Part shown: positions 37,455 through 49,605 of the stretch, in pieces
Position numbering within the stretch: position 1 is the stretch's first letter
How the letters are laid out: each line of letters starts with the position of its first letter
Assembly: GCA_031763025.1 (NCBI GenBank)
Contig: JASSKH010000016.1
Coordinates: forward strand, 248,001 to 312,000
Direction: 5' to 3'
DNA: 64,000 nt
Source: Macrocystis pyrifera
Taxonomy: Eukaryota; Sar; Phaeophyceae; Laminariales; Laminariaceae
Notes under the pieces: generated by a model
Seen by the model: only the letters and a program-made list of their open reading frames with translations
Databases searched by the model: none
Told to the model about the DNA's origin: nothing
Translations under genes and position numbers: made by a program

Positions 37455-37456
37455 TA

Positions 37457-38280
37457 AGCTGTTTCCTATGCGGTTCGATTTGGAGCTTCAGATTTATATG
37501 TTTCGATCTCAAAAATGAATGACCCTGCGTATGCAGTCCAAATATGCAAAATTCGACCGGAATTTTTTCGATTCGAGAATCCGATGACCCAAGTCGTCGG
37601 ATTTTGGGCCAAAAGCCAAAATCCGACGCCAAAATCCGACGACTGGGGTCATCAGATTTTCAAATCGAAAAATGGCATGCTCTCTAAATTTAAGATGTTA
37701 TCCACGACAGCAAACAGCAGCAGAACGATCGATGAGCTGGATGGTGACATGGTGACACAGCTGTATAGCGACGTTGCTTCGCGCCAGACGTGCGGTCGCC
37801 GGGCGGCGCGTCCCTCCGTGGCCAGACTACATGTAACAGTCGGTTGGCGCTGGCTCGGGCCTAGAGACCAACACAAGCGCACTTGGCGCGCACCTCTCCG
37901 TGGATACGTACTCGTAGACTACACTGCTGTACAGCAGCAGCAGCAGTCAGACACATTATGAAACACAAAATACCAGACAGCTTCACTCTAGCGCACGCGC
38001 CACATCTCTTCGCTCCCAGACCAGAGGCAGTCAGCCTTGGCTCGGGCGCTTGGGTCCTACGCGCAGGGCAGGGCAGCGCACCCAGCGCATCTCTTCGCGG
38101 CGCCTGACCACAACAACAGCAGTTGGTCTTGGCGTTTGCTCGAATCTCACTATTAATAGCACGCGTAATACATCTGATTTTTCCGCATAAGACGACTGTT
38201 TCGATTTGCCAAGTTCACATCTGAAAATGCGATCGAGTCAAAATCCGAAGCTCAAAAATCGAACCGCATAGGAAACGACC
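37457..38280 (+). mobile_element. Long-TIR ~0.8-kb element, copy C
   Basis: Begins ctgtttcctatgcggttcg and ends cgaaccgcataggaaacg, the inverse. It shares the body landmarks of copies A and B. Near its right end it carries TATTAATA (38151-38158) at a point where A and B are uninterrupted (gctcgaatt/tctgcacgc). Confidence 0.85.
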
Positions 38281-38487
38281 TTAGGCGCTATTAGGCACCG
38301 TTTGATGGCGTGCGAAACACCGATCGATACACGGCCGTCAACGTCAACCTCGCCATTTTTTCAAACAATTGAAGAGAACAAGAGAAATTTGTGATGTGTA
38401 CGTGCCAGTATCTCTGTGGCAACATATAACCAACGAGCGTCGTCGCGGGTCAGAGTCAGAACACACAATGTTATCAGGTCATCTGCA

Positions 38488-38584
38488 GCATGTCGGAGTC
38501 CTACGGCTTTAATCCCCGGCGTCCCCACCCCCTGCGTATGAATGTCCACAAACCCACCGAAATAATGAGAGGGCTCCGACATGC
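38488..38584. repeat. 97-bp foldback element
   Basis: gcatgtcggagtcct at the left is mirrored by agggctccgacatgc at the right, and the symmetry extends a few bases outward. The centre is unique. Confidence 0.65.
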
Positions 38585-38610
38585 TTCAGGTATCGACGGG
38601 AATACATGTG

Positions 38611-39335
38611 AGGGCGTGTTGGAGCAGAATCGAAAATCGAAATGCCTTCGCATTCTAGAGTATTTTAGGCGAGGTGTCCGAACTGAATCGAAATGTGAAA
38701 ATAGAAATCCAGGCGAAAAACAACAGAGAGCACAACCTACGGGCCGTTCTTAAGTGTGCACAAATGCCGACAATCTCGCGCTGGGCAGCACATCCACCAC
38801 AGAAGCAGGCAAACGTGACAACAAGTCGATCCCGGGAGGTCCATCGTTTGGACCTCCCATGGAGGTGGTGGCGCGTCCAACGTTGACGCCCCGGGATACT
38901 GAGAACGAACTTCCAATCTCGTTCTCGAGGGCGTCATCCTGAATGTTCCTCAAAATATGTTCGCTTTGGCTCGAACGCCGGGACACGAAGGCCGGAGAAC
39001 GTCGGGGCTGGTGCTGTGGTTGGCCTGCTGGCTGTTTACGGGGGGTCTCTGCGGCTGTGCTGCCGTGCTAGCAGTGGGTTGAGTGTTGTGTACGACGGTC
39101 CTGATGTGTAAATTTGACGTGGCTGAGCTGACCAGTAGGACAAGCTGATTTGTTGCTGTTCGTCTTTTCGGTTTCCTTTTCGATTTTCAGCGGTCAAGTT
39201 TTTTTTTTGGCAATGGGTTGCAAATCATTCATTTCCTCGGAACCTACTAAACGAAGGGGAACAAATTTTGGCCAGGGACCAATCAGCGCGTTGCGTAGTT
39301 TCATTTCGATTTTCGATTGTGTTCGAACACGCCCT
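38611..39335 (-). mobile_element. 725-bp TIR element with an internal reading frame
   Basis: Termini of about 35 bp (agggcgtgttggagcagaat at left; the inverse of the right end reads agggcgtgttcgaacacaat) match at about 31 positions. Inside, a minus-strand frame from about 39050 to 38750 reads a Pro/Gln/Arg-rich segment, then SEHILRNIQDDALENEIG and PPGIDLLSRLPASVVDVLP, ending LSAFVHT and stop. No DDE motif or zinc finger is visible, so it is either a non-autonomous element that captured a gene fragment or the remnant of a small element-encoded protein. No clear target duplication. Confidence 0.5.
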
Positions 39336-39561
39336 GAGTTCTCTCTCTCATCATGCTACAGTAAGTGATTGGTGGTAATGAGGCGCGACCTCAAGACATG
39401 CTGTTGTCAAATCTGCGATCCATCATGGTGTGATTGGCCACGGATTGTGCCGAACCGAAACGAATGGACATGTACGTATCCTACCTTCTACCTTCTACCT
39501 TCGACCTACAGTACCTTTGGTGTGTACCTGATTTGGCTATTTTGCGGTAGAAACATGTGTC

Positions 39562-39627
39562 GTCAGCAGCAGCAGCAGCAGCAGCAACAGCAACAGCAAA
39601 AACAGCAGCGGCGACAGCAACAGACGT
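39562..39627 (+). repeat. CAG/CAA microsatellite
   Basis: An imperfect CAG run (with CAA and CGG interruptions). The polyglutamine frame across it (39369-39704) is not supported by anything else. Confidence 0.85.
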
Positions 39628-39639
39628 GCTACCATAAGA

Positions 39640-40185
39640 TGTACTACAGTAATGCAGTAGTGCTATACGACATCTGCAGCAAAGCCTCTCCGTGCTCTCA
39701 TTAGTAGAAGGATGGGTCTGATACTATCACCTTGCAGCCTGTCTGAGGGACACGGCCCAAACGTTGCTCTGGATGGACCCATTCTGCCTATAGAGTTGTG
39801 GGCATCGGTCGGCAGAAACTCCTCTTCTTGCGAATTTCAAAAAATAAAAAAATGTATGTGGTATTTTACCGTCCTCTTCTTTTAAAACGTGGCCCAGCCA
39901 TGTGCGTCTAGTCCTGCCACCACTACATGTACTGCTGGTATACGATATCTACAACAGAGCTTCTCGATCCGTTGGCTCATCAGTAGGAGGGTGGGTCTGG
40001 CAACGATGTCAACTGGCAGCATGTCCTAGGGACACGGCCCAAACGTTGTTGTGGACGGACACATTCTGCCTATTTATAGTTTTGTGGGTATCGCTCGGCT
40101 GAACTCTCTTCTTCTGTAGTTTGAAGGGAAAAGAAAACGTTACGATATTTTACGTTCCTTTGTTTTCAAGCATGGCCCATCCATG
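39640..40185 (+). repeat. Tandem duplication, unit about 270 bp
   Basis: Two diverged copies share, in order: gtactactg-like start, atcag/attagtag-aggatgggtctg, gggacacggcccaaacgttg, attctgcctat, ctcttcttc and tggcccatccatgtg. Copy 1 is about 39640-39910 and copy 2 about 39920-40185. No gene within. Confidence 0.7.
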
Positions 40186-40403
40186 TGCCCCTGAAAACAA
40201 ACACACTTTGCCGCACCTAGCTCGGCCATCTCTAGACGACTTGCAACCGAACCGCTTAAAGCCGCACCTGCACGGGAAGGGTTCGTTGGTATATGTGCGT
40301 GCGCAGAACCCGTCGGGGCTGGCATTGGATGCCGTGTGAGTTGAGCGCGGTGGACAAACGAGACCGAAAACGTTGTTGAGTCACACTATTAATAACACTA
40401 GTA

Positions 40404-40511
40404 TTACGGGGGGGGGGCATAGTAAATAGGACTAAATTTTGTTAGTAACAATAAGTAAATATATAGGTTTTTATGTGTACTGTAGGTTCCATTTACTATG
40501 GTCCTCCGTAA
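40404..40511. mobile_element. Stowaway-like MITE, copy 3
   Basis: A 108-bp copy with TA on the left (40402-40403); the right flank is mutated to TG. Its left end has an expanded G run. TATTAATA lies only ten bases upstream (40387-40394). Confidence 0.85.
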
Positions 40512-43500
40512 TGGTATTAGTATTTCCTTGACACTGACTATGGATGGGCTCGTACGATCCTTTATAAAAAATTTCCTTGGAAGAATCCAACAACAAAAAA
40601 GCTTGCGCGCCTCATCTTAATATGAATATTACCCTGGTGTAAACGTTGTACTGGTATCTACAGTAGTATTGCACGCGTTGGTTTTCAACGTTATATGGCA
40701 CAGGGTTCACCGTTTTATGGCGTGCAAAACACAGATCTATGCGGCCATCAACTTCACAATCTCAATCCCGTCCAATTTAGGGCTACAACGAAAACGATCA
40801 TTTCAACAATTTAGGGCTACAACGAAATTATTGTGGTTTTTTTTTGCTTGGATTAAGTGTCAGCTGAGATGAGCTGGGTATGATTTTCGAAAAAAAAAAA
40901 AAAAAAAGAAGAGGGCAAAGAAAGGCAGGAATATTCCGCAGGTAGTAAAAGAAGGACGCCCGGAAGGTTCTCCTAGAGGTGGAGTTAAGCAGGTGTGTGG
41001 CAGGCGGCAAGCGTGGTGTGGTGGAATTAGGCAAGCATGTAGCAGGCGTGTACCGGGTGGGAGCTTTGAGAGCGCAGCAAGGCCTTTCAACAAAGTGTGG
41101 CCAGACAAATTACTTGTTGAGGTAAATGCAAAAAAGTCTATTTACAAGACTAAAAGACTACTAATATTAAAATCACACCTGCGATAAGATGACGCACCCC
41201 TAACGCTAAGGGACGAATTTACATGCTGCTTTTCTCGGCAGCAGGGAGAGTGTGCACTTCGTATATCATATCGTATCATATGATATATATCATCTCTATA
41301 TCATACGCCTAGCGATACAGCCTACTGGAAACATCTCGTCGAGACCTTTGCCAAGCCACCGTTTTGTTATCGGCAAAGTCCACCTGTGATGGACAATATC
41401 GGCTCGGAAATCCATCCTACGGGGTATGTTTTGTTATCTCAAACGTTAAACGACCTCACCAAGTATACTGTCGACTCCCGGATACGGGTGGCATTCATGC
41501 ATATATTCACTTTGTATGGTTGTATTGGTATACTGTAGCTTACATACCAAGGAAGTGACAGGTGCGGCACCACAGCTCTCTCTATTATTTCTCCTACTGG
41601 ACATAGTGGTGTGTTCGATTCATATGTATATGTAGCATATAGGTGTGTCCTGGAAGTATATCTTGCCCATGCTCAGGTACGGGGTGCGGCAGTAGCCTTG
41701 TCTTGCCGTCGTTCCGTAGCCAAGCATTTGTGCCCAATACTATTACTATTACTATTACTATTAATAGAGTAGAGTATTTCAGTAGTAGTATTGGTAGTAC
41801 GAGTCGAAGGATGGGTTTTGTAGAGTGGGTACTTTGAACGGAATATTTTCGTACACAGACAGTTAATATTGCATCAGGTCGAAAATTCTAATATTTTAAG
41901 CTACCCGACTACCCGGGTCTAGTATCTCGAACCCATACCGCTGTTGTATTTTATGTACCAGTTACCAGTTACCAGTTAGTGATGTGCCCGAGTGCTACCT
42001 GACCCTAAAGATGGGTTGTTTTCACATGAAAGTAGTGGTATTTCTAAATAATGCGCCTGTTCTAGTTCTTGTTCCGAAAAAGGGAAATGAGGTCCGAGGT
42101 GGCAACTATTTATGTAAAGCCCGAAAGCATACAATTCGTACGCCGTTTATGTACTACAAGGCTTCCCTTCGGTAATGTGGTTGACTCGGAATCCCGGCGG
42201 TGTCGCAAGTTGAAAAGGAGGAAACCTCATCAGGCGTTACTACTCGTGTGTCCCTGTGTCAGGTTCGCTGCTGTAGTATCGCTGCTGTTGCAAGACTGCT
42301 ATGCTCTGCGCGGGAGCTTGTGAAGTTCAGAGTGAAAACCGTGGGTTCTTTAGGATGGCACACATTCCGGCACACACATACACACAGGCAAGCACCGTCC
42401 GTCGCTGTCACCAAGGGGAGACATTGATGTGCGGCTGGTGTGGTGTGGTGTGGTGTGGTGTGGTGTGTAGTGCCGTGGCTACCACATACTGTAGAACTAG
42501 GCGAAGCAAGGACGATATTAGTAAGTTCGAAGCTGAAAATGCACCGCTGTTCTTAAAATGTTTGCGTTCCGAGTTTTTAGCATCCTCTCACATACCTTGT
42601 TATGATAGTTATGTTATGATAGTTATGATAAGTCCGATGGCACACGCACGGACACACACGCAGAAAAAGCAATCGTTATTTTCCGCCACAAAGGGAAAGA
42701 ATGGAAGCGAGGCTGCTGCTGCTGCTGCTATAACGTAGCTACCCCTGATGCGCGAGCTCTAATTCACAGCAGACTTACGGAAAAAAACTGCCGTGGTCAT
42801 TTTGGGTTTGGGTTTCCATCGTCCTGCTTTGCTCTGGCTCGGCGCAAAGCGGTCCCGCGAAAAGAGGCAGCTTCCCGCGACTTTGAACGCCAAGAGCACG
42901 CGCCACGGAACCCGCCCGGGGGGCACTGTTGCTCCATAGCGTACACGCAGACAGACCCCCACAGTGTGTGCCCCGCACCTGAGAGCGCGAGAAAAACCCG
43001 CGGCCGGGAAATGACTGCATGGCATCGTACAAAAAAGTGAATATCATACATACGCGTATGGAACCAGGCACATCGCCGTTGAGAAGGAGATGGAGTGGCA
43101 CAATGTGTGTCATCCCGGATGTACCGTGTACTGCTATGTGCCTGTAGCCTGAAGTATATATGCTGTTGTACTGTACCTGATATATAATATCAAAATGCCG
43201 ATCGAAAAGCAATCATTGAAGAGCAGCGCACAAAACCAAAATAACAATTAAGGATATCCGAGACAGAATGGGAAGGTCTTCTCGGCTCCTCGGTGCAAAA
43301 CAATCATACCAAGCAGCACTGTTATATATTTATATTCCCGCTGTTACCGCCGCCGCCTAGGAGTACGTACCGACCAAATTTCACAGTGTTATCTCTCCTT
43401 GCGAGCTCGTTACCGAGTAAGCTCATGGAATGATCACCGCCATGTTCCATCACCGACCCAGCTTTACCGCGATCTTCCACCAAGCGTTACCACGAATACC

Positions 43501-43684
43501 GACCAAGCTTTACCGCGGTGTCTCCGTTGTACCAAGCAATCTTTCTAACAGTATATCGCATTGGCGTCGATTTCGATACCGTCCCGAGCGTTACAGCAAT
43601 ACCATGGTCAATAGTGGTGTCTCATTACCGAACTTGGGGTTAGGGTTAGGGTATGGGTATGGATATTTCTTCAAATGCTGCTTA
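40512..43684. other. No gene recognised; simple repeats
   Basis: Contains an A17 run at 40891-40907, a TTACTA run ending in TATTAATA at about 41735-41766, a TGTGG array at about 42437-42467 and a GCT run at 42712-42729. Short frames on both strands lack domains. Confidence 0.5.
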
Positions 43685-43915
43685 CGACAACGATAACGGT
43701 ACAACCGTGCGTGCACCAGGTATAACGGTTGTGGTATACGTGACTCTTACGGTGTAACGGTCATGGTGTAACCCTTAGAGAATAACACTCACGGTATAAG
43801 TAGGACGATTATGGTATAAACATCACGGCATATCCCTTGCGGTATGAATAGAACGATTATGGTATAACGATTACGGTTATGGTATAATCATTAGGGTATA
43901 AAGGCTACCATATCC
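43685..43915 (+). repeat. Degenerate GGTATAAC tandem repeat upstream of the bactofilin gene
   Basis: About ten imperfect units of 15-25 bp built on ggtataac with acgattatggtat-type spacers. It ends about 150 bp before the first bactofilin ATG and may therefore overlap the promoter region; no specific promoter element can be assigned. Confidence 0.7.
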
Positions 43916-44067
43916 GGTAACTGTCACAGTACCATGCCGTCTGACCCTAACCACTGATCACTGATCACTCTTCCCAAACGACGACCGCCTACAGACGATA
44001 TACCTAAATATTTCATCATACTATCATATACTGGTATCATTGTACAGGAAAAAAGAGTTTTGACGTC

Positions 44068-45720
44068 ATGTTCATTCACTCGTGCTCTCCTCAGAGTCAG
44101 GACAAGATGACCAATGATGGGGTGGCCAATGATGGGGTGGCCAGCGGCAGCGACCGGAGAGGCCCGGGATCCTCGACGGCAGCTGCGGGGGAGGTCGTCG
44201 GGAACGATAGCATGGTCGTGGGGAAGGGCATCATGATCAAGGGGGATGTAGATAACTGCGCGGTGAGCTATACCTGGTTCCAAGACCTCGTACCAGTCAA
44301 TCGTTTTAGCTTTAACTGCTTGCTGATTCCCTAGGCTGACCTAGGGTTTTTTTTTAATTGCAGCCGCCTTTCGGGGACGAAGGGCTTGGAACTAGGCCAG
44401 GATTACTTTCCTACAAACTACCTCGAATCAAACTAGGATACAGAACGCAGCATCACCAGTATACAAGGGTTGAGAAGAGGTTGATGACCCACCCGCACCG
44501 CTCAGGGGCACACGAAACAAGAAAAAGCCGACAGTCCACTAACATTTGCGAGGAACAGACAGCGTGGTGTGCTAAAACAAGGCGGAAAACGAGCAAACAA
44601 AAAAAAAGTTACACATTCGTACAGAAATACCACCCCACTGATGTGTTTTCGGTTCTGACCTGAGTGGGAGTAGGCTACTGTCGGCTCGTTTTCTCTTTTG
44701 GCCGAGTGCCCCTGCACCGCTGTGAAGTGCTTTTTTTCCTTACTTTTTTAAGCCCTCTTTTTTGTGTGTCAGACTCTGATCGTGGAAGGCTACTTCGAGG
44801 GGAACTACCGCGGGGGTTTCCTAGCGGTACCCAAAGGCGGGAAGTACGTGGGGGTGGCGGACGTACGAAGAGCAGATATCGGCGGACGTCTGCACGGGAC
44901 TCTTAGCGCACGGACCTTGCTCGAGGTGAGGGGACGAGATGGGATGGCATAAAATGAGAACGAATAGATGGAATGCGATAGGTGGGATAGACGGGATGGG
45001 ACGGGATTGGATGGGAAGATGGAACGAAGTAAAACGGATGGGATGAATGTGATGCAATGGGGTCGGGTGTAGCGTTGTAGTTATAGTGGAGTTGTGGAGT
45101 ATTAATAGATTGGGATGGAATATGATATGATGGAGTGAGATGGTGGGACACGAGGCCATGTCGTGTGATGTCATATTGTGATACTGACCGTCGATAGCCG
45201 TTGATGTTGATACGACCGTCGACATTTTCGTGGCCGTTGGTATTGCCATGACCGTAGCTGTTGACTCGACTGTCGACGTTCACATGGCCGTTGATATTGC
45301 CATGGCCGTTGACGGTTCCATGACCGTTGACGGTACCATGACCGTTGGTATATCAGCGGTTTGGGTTGCCACAACTGTTGTTGTTACCATGATTGCTGAC
45401 ACGACTGTTGATGGTACCATGACCGTTGGTATATTAAAGGTATGTGTTGCCACAAGCATTGTTACCATGATCACTGACACGACCGTTGATGTTACCATGA
45501 TCGTTGACACGGCCGTTGATGCCACCATAAACGGTGCCGTTTCCATGACCGTTGATGTTGGTGTATGACTGCCGACGTTGACATGACCGTTGGTGTTTCC
45601 TGCCGACAGGTGCGCTCAACGGGAAAGATTGAGGGGATGGTCCGCCACAACGACCTCAAGATAGAACAGGGAGGGGTCATGGTGGGTGACATTCAGAAGG
45701 GCGCTAAAAGCTCACCCTAA
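44068..45720 (+). CDS. Bactofilin, three exons
   Basis: Exons 44068-44262, 44773-44925 and 45610-45720 (stop TAA). Both introns are GT-AG and phase 0, giving 152 residues, typical bactofilin size. The bactofilin core is continuous across the joins: VVGKGIMIKGDV | LIVEGYFEGNYRGG.. VGVADVRRADIGGRLHGTL | VRSTGKIEGMV.. GGVMVGDIQKG. The short beta-strand turns ending in G at about 9-17 residue spacing are what the right-handed beta-helix of the family requires. The N-terminal tail is Gly/Asn/Ala-rich and disordered, and includes a 15-bp tandem duplication (NDGVANDGVA). In bacteria bactofilins polymerise without nucleotide into non-polar filaments that position wall or envelope machinery; the role here is unknown. 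The start could instead be ATG 44107, or the exon could begin at an AG near 44094. I see no N-terminal targeting peptide to assign a compartment. Confidence 0.88.
45185..45600 (+). repeat. Minisatellite in bactofilin intron 2
   Basis: Degenerate tandem units of about 20-30 bp built on atgaccgttgatgttac/catgaccgttgacggt fill most of intron 2 (44926-45609). Open frames on both strands rich in TMTV/SIMV are translations of the array. Confidence 0.85.
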
Positions 45721-46553
45721 CGGCTCTGACGGTGACGCCTGACTCACTTCACCTTTTGACATACAGTAGTTGGTGCTGAGAGACCGCAACTGGTTCGGCA
45801 CGATGGGTGTTTTTTCTTCCTCTTTTCTATGGTTACGTTGTACGAAACCGTCGCTTTTTTATGGTTGCGTTGTACGAAACCGTCGCTTCCCGGCTCGTTT
45901 TTTTGGGAGTTGGTGTACCCGCCTTAACGCCCAATGGTCTATTATGTTGTGTATATCTTGGCCCGATTTTTTTCCGTCGGCTTTTTTTGCTGTAGACCTA
46001 CGGTTTGTTTATCGTGCTGCTGATGGAAGAAGGTTGTTTTTTCTCTTGTTTCCTGATTTTGGTCTCGTAAGACATGTCCTCAACCCCTTTAGAAAGTGCA
46101 CCCTACTACAATACAGTACACTACAGTACAGTACAGTACACTAGTCACGTTTTGGGGGACGAACTACTTGGAATTGGGGTGCGTTCAATTTCCGAAGCGT
46201 GAAAGGGTCTGCATGATGGGGGGTGGGGGGTAAAGGGAACTTAAGAGTTGGTTGCCGGCTAAGGCACACCCAGCCGCGTAGTTGGGGGCTGGTCTCCGTT
46301 TCGTTGAGCTACCCCCCTCTTCCTCTGGAGGCAGGGAGAAATTCGACAGACAGGCGAGGCGGGGCTGTAGTAAAACTTTCCCCATCCTACGTAACACACT
46401 CCAATCTGCGAAAATATAGAGCCCGATTGATTTGACTTCAGACCTCAACCGCGGATTATATTTCCGTCGATAGCGGCAGAGCACGAGGAGACCGACCGGC
46501 AGGAAGGACGGACGCACGGCGATTTAGAAAAAAAAAACTCGCCGCAGCCTGTA
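45721..46553. other. No gene recognised; TACAGTA cluster
   Basis: Contains a direct repeat of ttgtacgaaaccgtcgctt (about 45837 and 45869) and a run of overlapping TACAGTA at about 46110-46140. Minus-strand frames at 46185-46517 have no domain. Confidence 0.45.
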
Positions 46554-46745
46554 TTACAGCACGAAGAGGCAGGCGAAATGAAACGGGATTAAACCTGCCC
46601 CGGCGTACACGACCAGTATCATACAGCCCTTGCCGTTCTCCTGAAGACTTGTACGTGGGATGATGCGTGTCGGAGGTGGAGGTGGGGGGGTGCGGTCGAT
46701 CGTATCTGTTTTGGCAGTAGTGGCGAGACCCACCTTCTTGTTCAT
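46554..46745 (-). CDS. Candidate single-TM small membrane protein or exon
   Basis: From ATG 46745 the minus strand encodes 63 residues: a polar start (MNKKVGLATTAKTDTID), a proline run, a basic linker (TRIIPRTSLQENGKG) and a C-terminal hydrophobic segment (CMILVVYAGAGLIPFHFACL). This ordered layout is protein-like and the upstream region is pyrimidine-rich on the minus strand, so it may be an exon preceded by a splice acceptor. No family recognised; it could be chance. Confidence 0.3.
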   Translation of the reverse strand: MNKKVGLATTAKTDTIDRTPPPPPPTRIIPRTSLQENGKGCMILVVYAGAGLIPFHFACLFVL

Positions 46746-49605
46746 GTCATATTTGCCTCGTTGAGCCGCCGAGTGAAGCAAGTGTTTCTGTGTGTCCCTC
46801 CCTCCCCTGCCCTCCCCTCCCTCCTGTTGCTCTCACGGTTCGGGTTTCCCCTATAATTGGCGCTGGTCGGGGAGCGGCAAGCATGTTTTTTCAGAGGAGG
46901 ACGGGTTAGGGTGTTTTGTTGGTCTCCCACGAAAGTTTGGAACAGGGTACACACAAAGTACTGTTTTGTACTCTAGAACTGTAGTAGCCTGGCCACTGCA
47001 ACTCTTGCGACACGCGGTTAGGGTTAGGGTTACAGGTACTCACGCGGTGTATTTCGGTACAGGTCGTAACTATTTCAGCGAGATCTAACTGGGCATGTAC
47101 GCACTGCTGGAGTTTGGGGGACGACGCCCTGGCGCTGTTGTTGTTTCTGTCCGACGCAGCGCCGTTGCCCCGTGCTTTTTACCGCCGCACCGCTACAAGA
47201 TACGTATACCTTGGTATTAATAGTGTGATATATGTTTTATTTGGTCGCCTGGAATTGGTTGACTTTGCAGGCATTTTTTGGCGATGCCACCCATCCGTTA
47301 CAGTCTCGCAGTCGAGTATTTTTTTATGGTCAAGCCGAGAGGAGGGCGGGTTTTCGTGCGGTGTGTTCGCTGTTCCTCGAAGATCGTGAGCTACAGCAGT
47401 AGCTTTTGTGGGCTGCGTAGGTATTGTAAGCAACGTAGCTTCGGTGAGCAATTTTGCTTTTGCTTTTGTCCAACGTAGCTCTTGCGAGCTGCGCAGGTGT
47501 TGTAAAGTATCCAAGGCGGCGTCTGCGGGCAAGAAAGCGTTTACTTTTGCAAGCCACGTATATAGCTGGATTAACAAGTTACCTTGTGAGCAAAACTTTG
47601 TAAGCAAGCTTTTGCGGGCAACGTAGCGTTGGTGAGCAACTTAGTTTTGTAAGCAAGTCGATGTGGGCATGGTATTAATAGCTCTTGAAAGCAGTGTATC
47701 ATTTTTAAGTTACTTAGGTAGTTTTTGAAAGCTACTAGTAGCTTTTTTTAGCCACCTGTAACTTGTGTGGGCTAGCTAGCCCTCGGCGTTTAGCGACCCT
47801 GGCTCTCTCTACTATGTCCTGTGCTGTCCGGTCCTAGAGCCTGTCTGTTCTGGAGTTATGGATGGAAGGAAAGGAGACCGACTGGCGTGTTCAGAGTTGA
47901 CCCCCCTCTACCCCCAGCACCTTGTGTTTGCCGTCAGTTTCTTCGTTGGCTTATCTTGTGCAATTTTGGTATTTTTGCCAGCACTGCACTTGTAGAACGG
48001 CATCCATGGCAAAACTGCAGGAGCAGAACCGCAGGAGTAGATGCAACTACATGACGTACGTACTCTCAAGGTACATGTTCATACCTAGCAGTCTCGGGCT
48101 ATAACCCTAACCCTAACCCTAAGTAAGGTACTGGAGTTCGGCACCTGGGTTAGGGGTAGGGTTAGCCTACGTACTGCTGTCAGGTACTGAGCCATACTCA
48201 GTCACTTGAGGCTGGCGTTCTCTGGCGTACTGAGTGTATGTACTCTTGAGGTATACACTACTGTGGTACTTGCGAGGTACTCGGTATATTGACGGCATGT
48301 TATGTACTGCAGAGACAACCTTTGCTAGGTCAATTAGGTTCTGACGGGCGGTATAGCTGGTGTCAGGCAGCGCCGGCGGCGGGAAGGCTGGTCACACATT
48401 TTGCCTTCGGCGTTTTCTACAATAGCGCGTCTATTTGTACCGGTGAACCGGTGTACCGGGTGGCTTTTTTGTTTATTAAAGCTACCAAGTATTCCGAGTA
48501 GGTGCGTGCGTGCGTGAGCTGTGAGTTGCCCCCGAGAGGTCGACACTGACCTACTGGCCTTTGCCAGTTGTGTAATATACTATTAATACATCGTTCGCGC
48601 GCTTGCTCTTCCTACTGATCGGTTCTAGTAAGGGTGACCCGACCCAATCCATGAGAGTTTGAAAAGCTCCTAACCCGACCCGACCTGACCCGACCCGTGA
48701 TATTTCGAAAAGTTCCTGACTCGACCCGCGGATTGGGGTCATGAGCCGTGAAGACCCCTGGTTTCTGGAGATAATTGTTTACGGTACGTAGGTATCAATA
48801 TCCTCACAATCAGTCGGAACGGTATCGCTTCTCCACTACTGGACGGGTATAAGACCACATCACCTGGTACTGTTACGAAACAATGCAGTAATACGTTTCA
48901 ATCGTACAGCAGTACCAGCAGTTGATCAGATTGACCCTCGCAAGAGGAAGCCTACAGCAGTAGAGTATAATTTTTTGTTTCTCCGCTTCACACGGGTCTG
49001 ATATCCGTACAGTAGATACTGCTCGTCTTGGAGTAGTATCAGTAATGGTACGTACATGACCATGTTTTACCCTTTTTCCCCTTAATGCAGGTTCTATTTT
49101 TTTCGGTCGTGTCCCGCTGGCGAGTTTTACGTTATTTTATTGGCAGCGATTCGCCATGCTGCATGCTCCATGAGGGAATAATCGTCGGTTACAAGAGTTT
49201 TTGTTTTTCCATCTTGTCTCTTTTTTTTTTGTGCGCGTGGCTCAGGGTGCACGAAGAAAGAATGAACATGAGGAATAGGACGCCACAATTGTTCCGAGCC
49301 CTACGAGTAGACAGCGAAGGGTACTCTAAACCTTCGAGTAAAAACAAAAAACAAAATTGTTGTTCATTCATCGTATCGAACCTTCCTAACCCACAGCTGT
49401 TTTTTTTTTCAATATGGCCCTCGTCGTGTCACGTGTTTTTGCGCATTTTGCGAGTTGTGTCCATGCCAAATCAAAAATGACAGTACGAGAGATATCGGTT
49501 CCACGTCCATAGCAGACGTACATTACCTAGCTTTCCTTACGTTCCCGCCAGGTACGTTTCCTTCTTTGGTTCGTATTGGTCTGCCCACGCACCGAATACG
49601 TACTA
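46746..49605. other. No gene recognised; repeats
   Basis: Degenerate tandem units of about 25 bp (gtaagcaacgtagctttgtgagca type) span about 47385-47760. Telomere-like runs lie at about 47018-47032 and 48101-48122. A short CCCGA array like that at 3.7 kb lies at 48630-48750. TATTAATA sites lie at 47215, 47673 and 48581. Confidence 0.5.

Noticed and set aside
39369-39704. Polyglutamine protein
   Set aside because: Only the CAG microsatellite supports it; the flanks are repeat DNA with no splice or domain signal.
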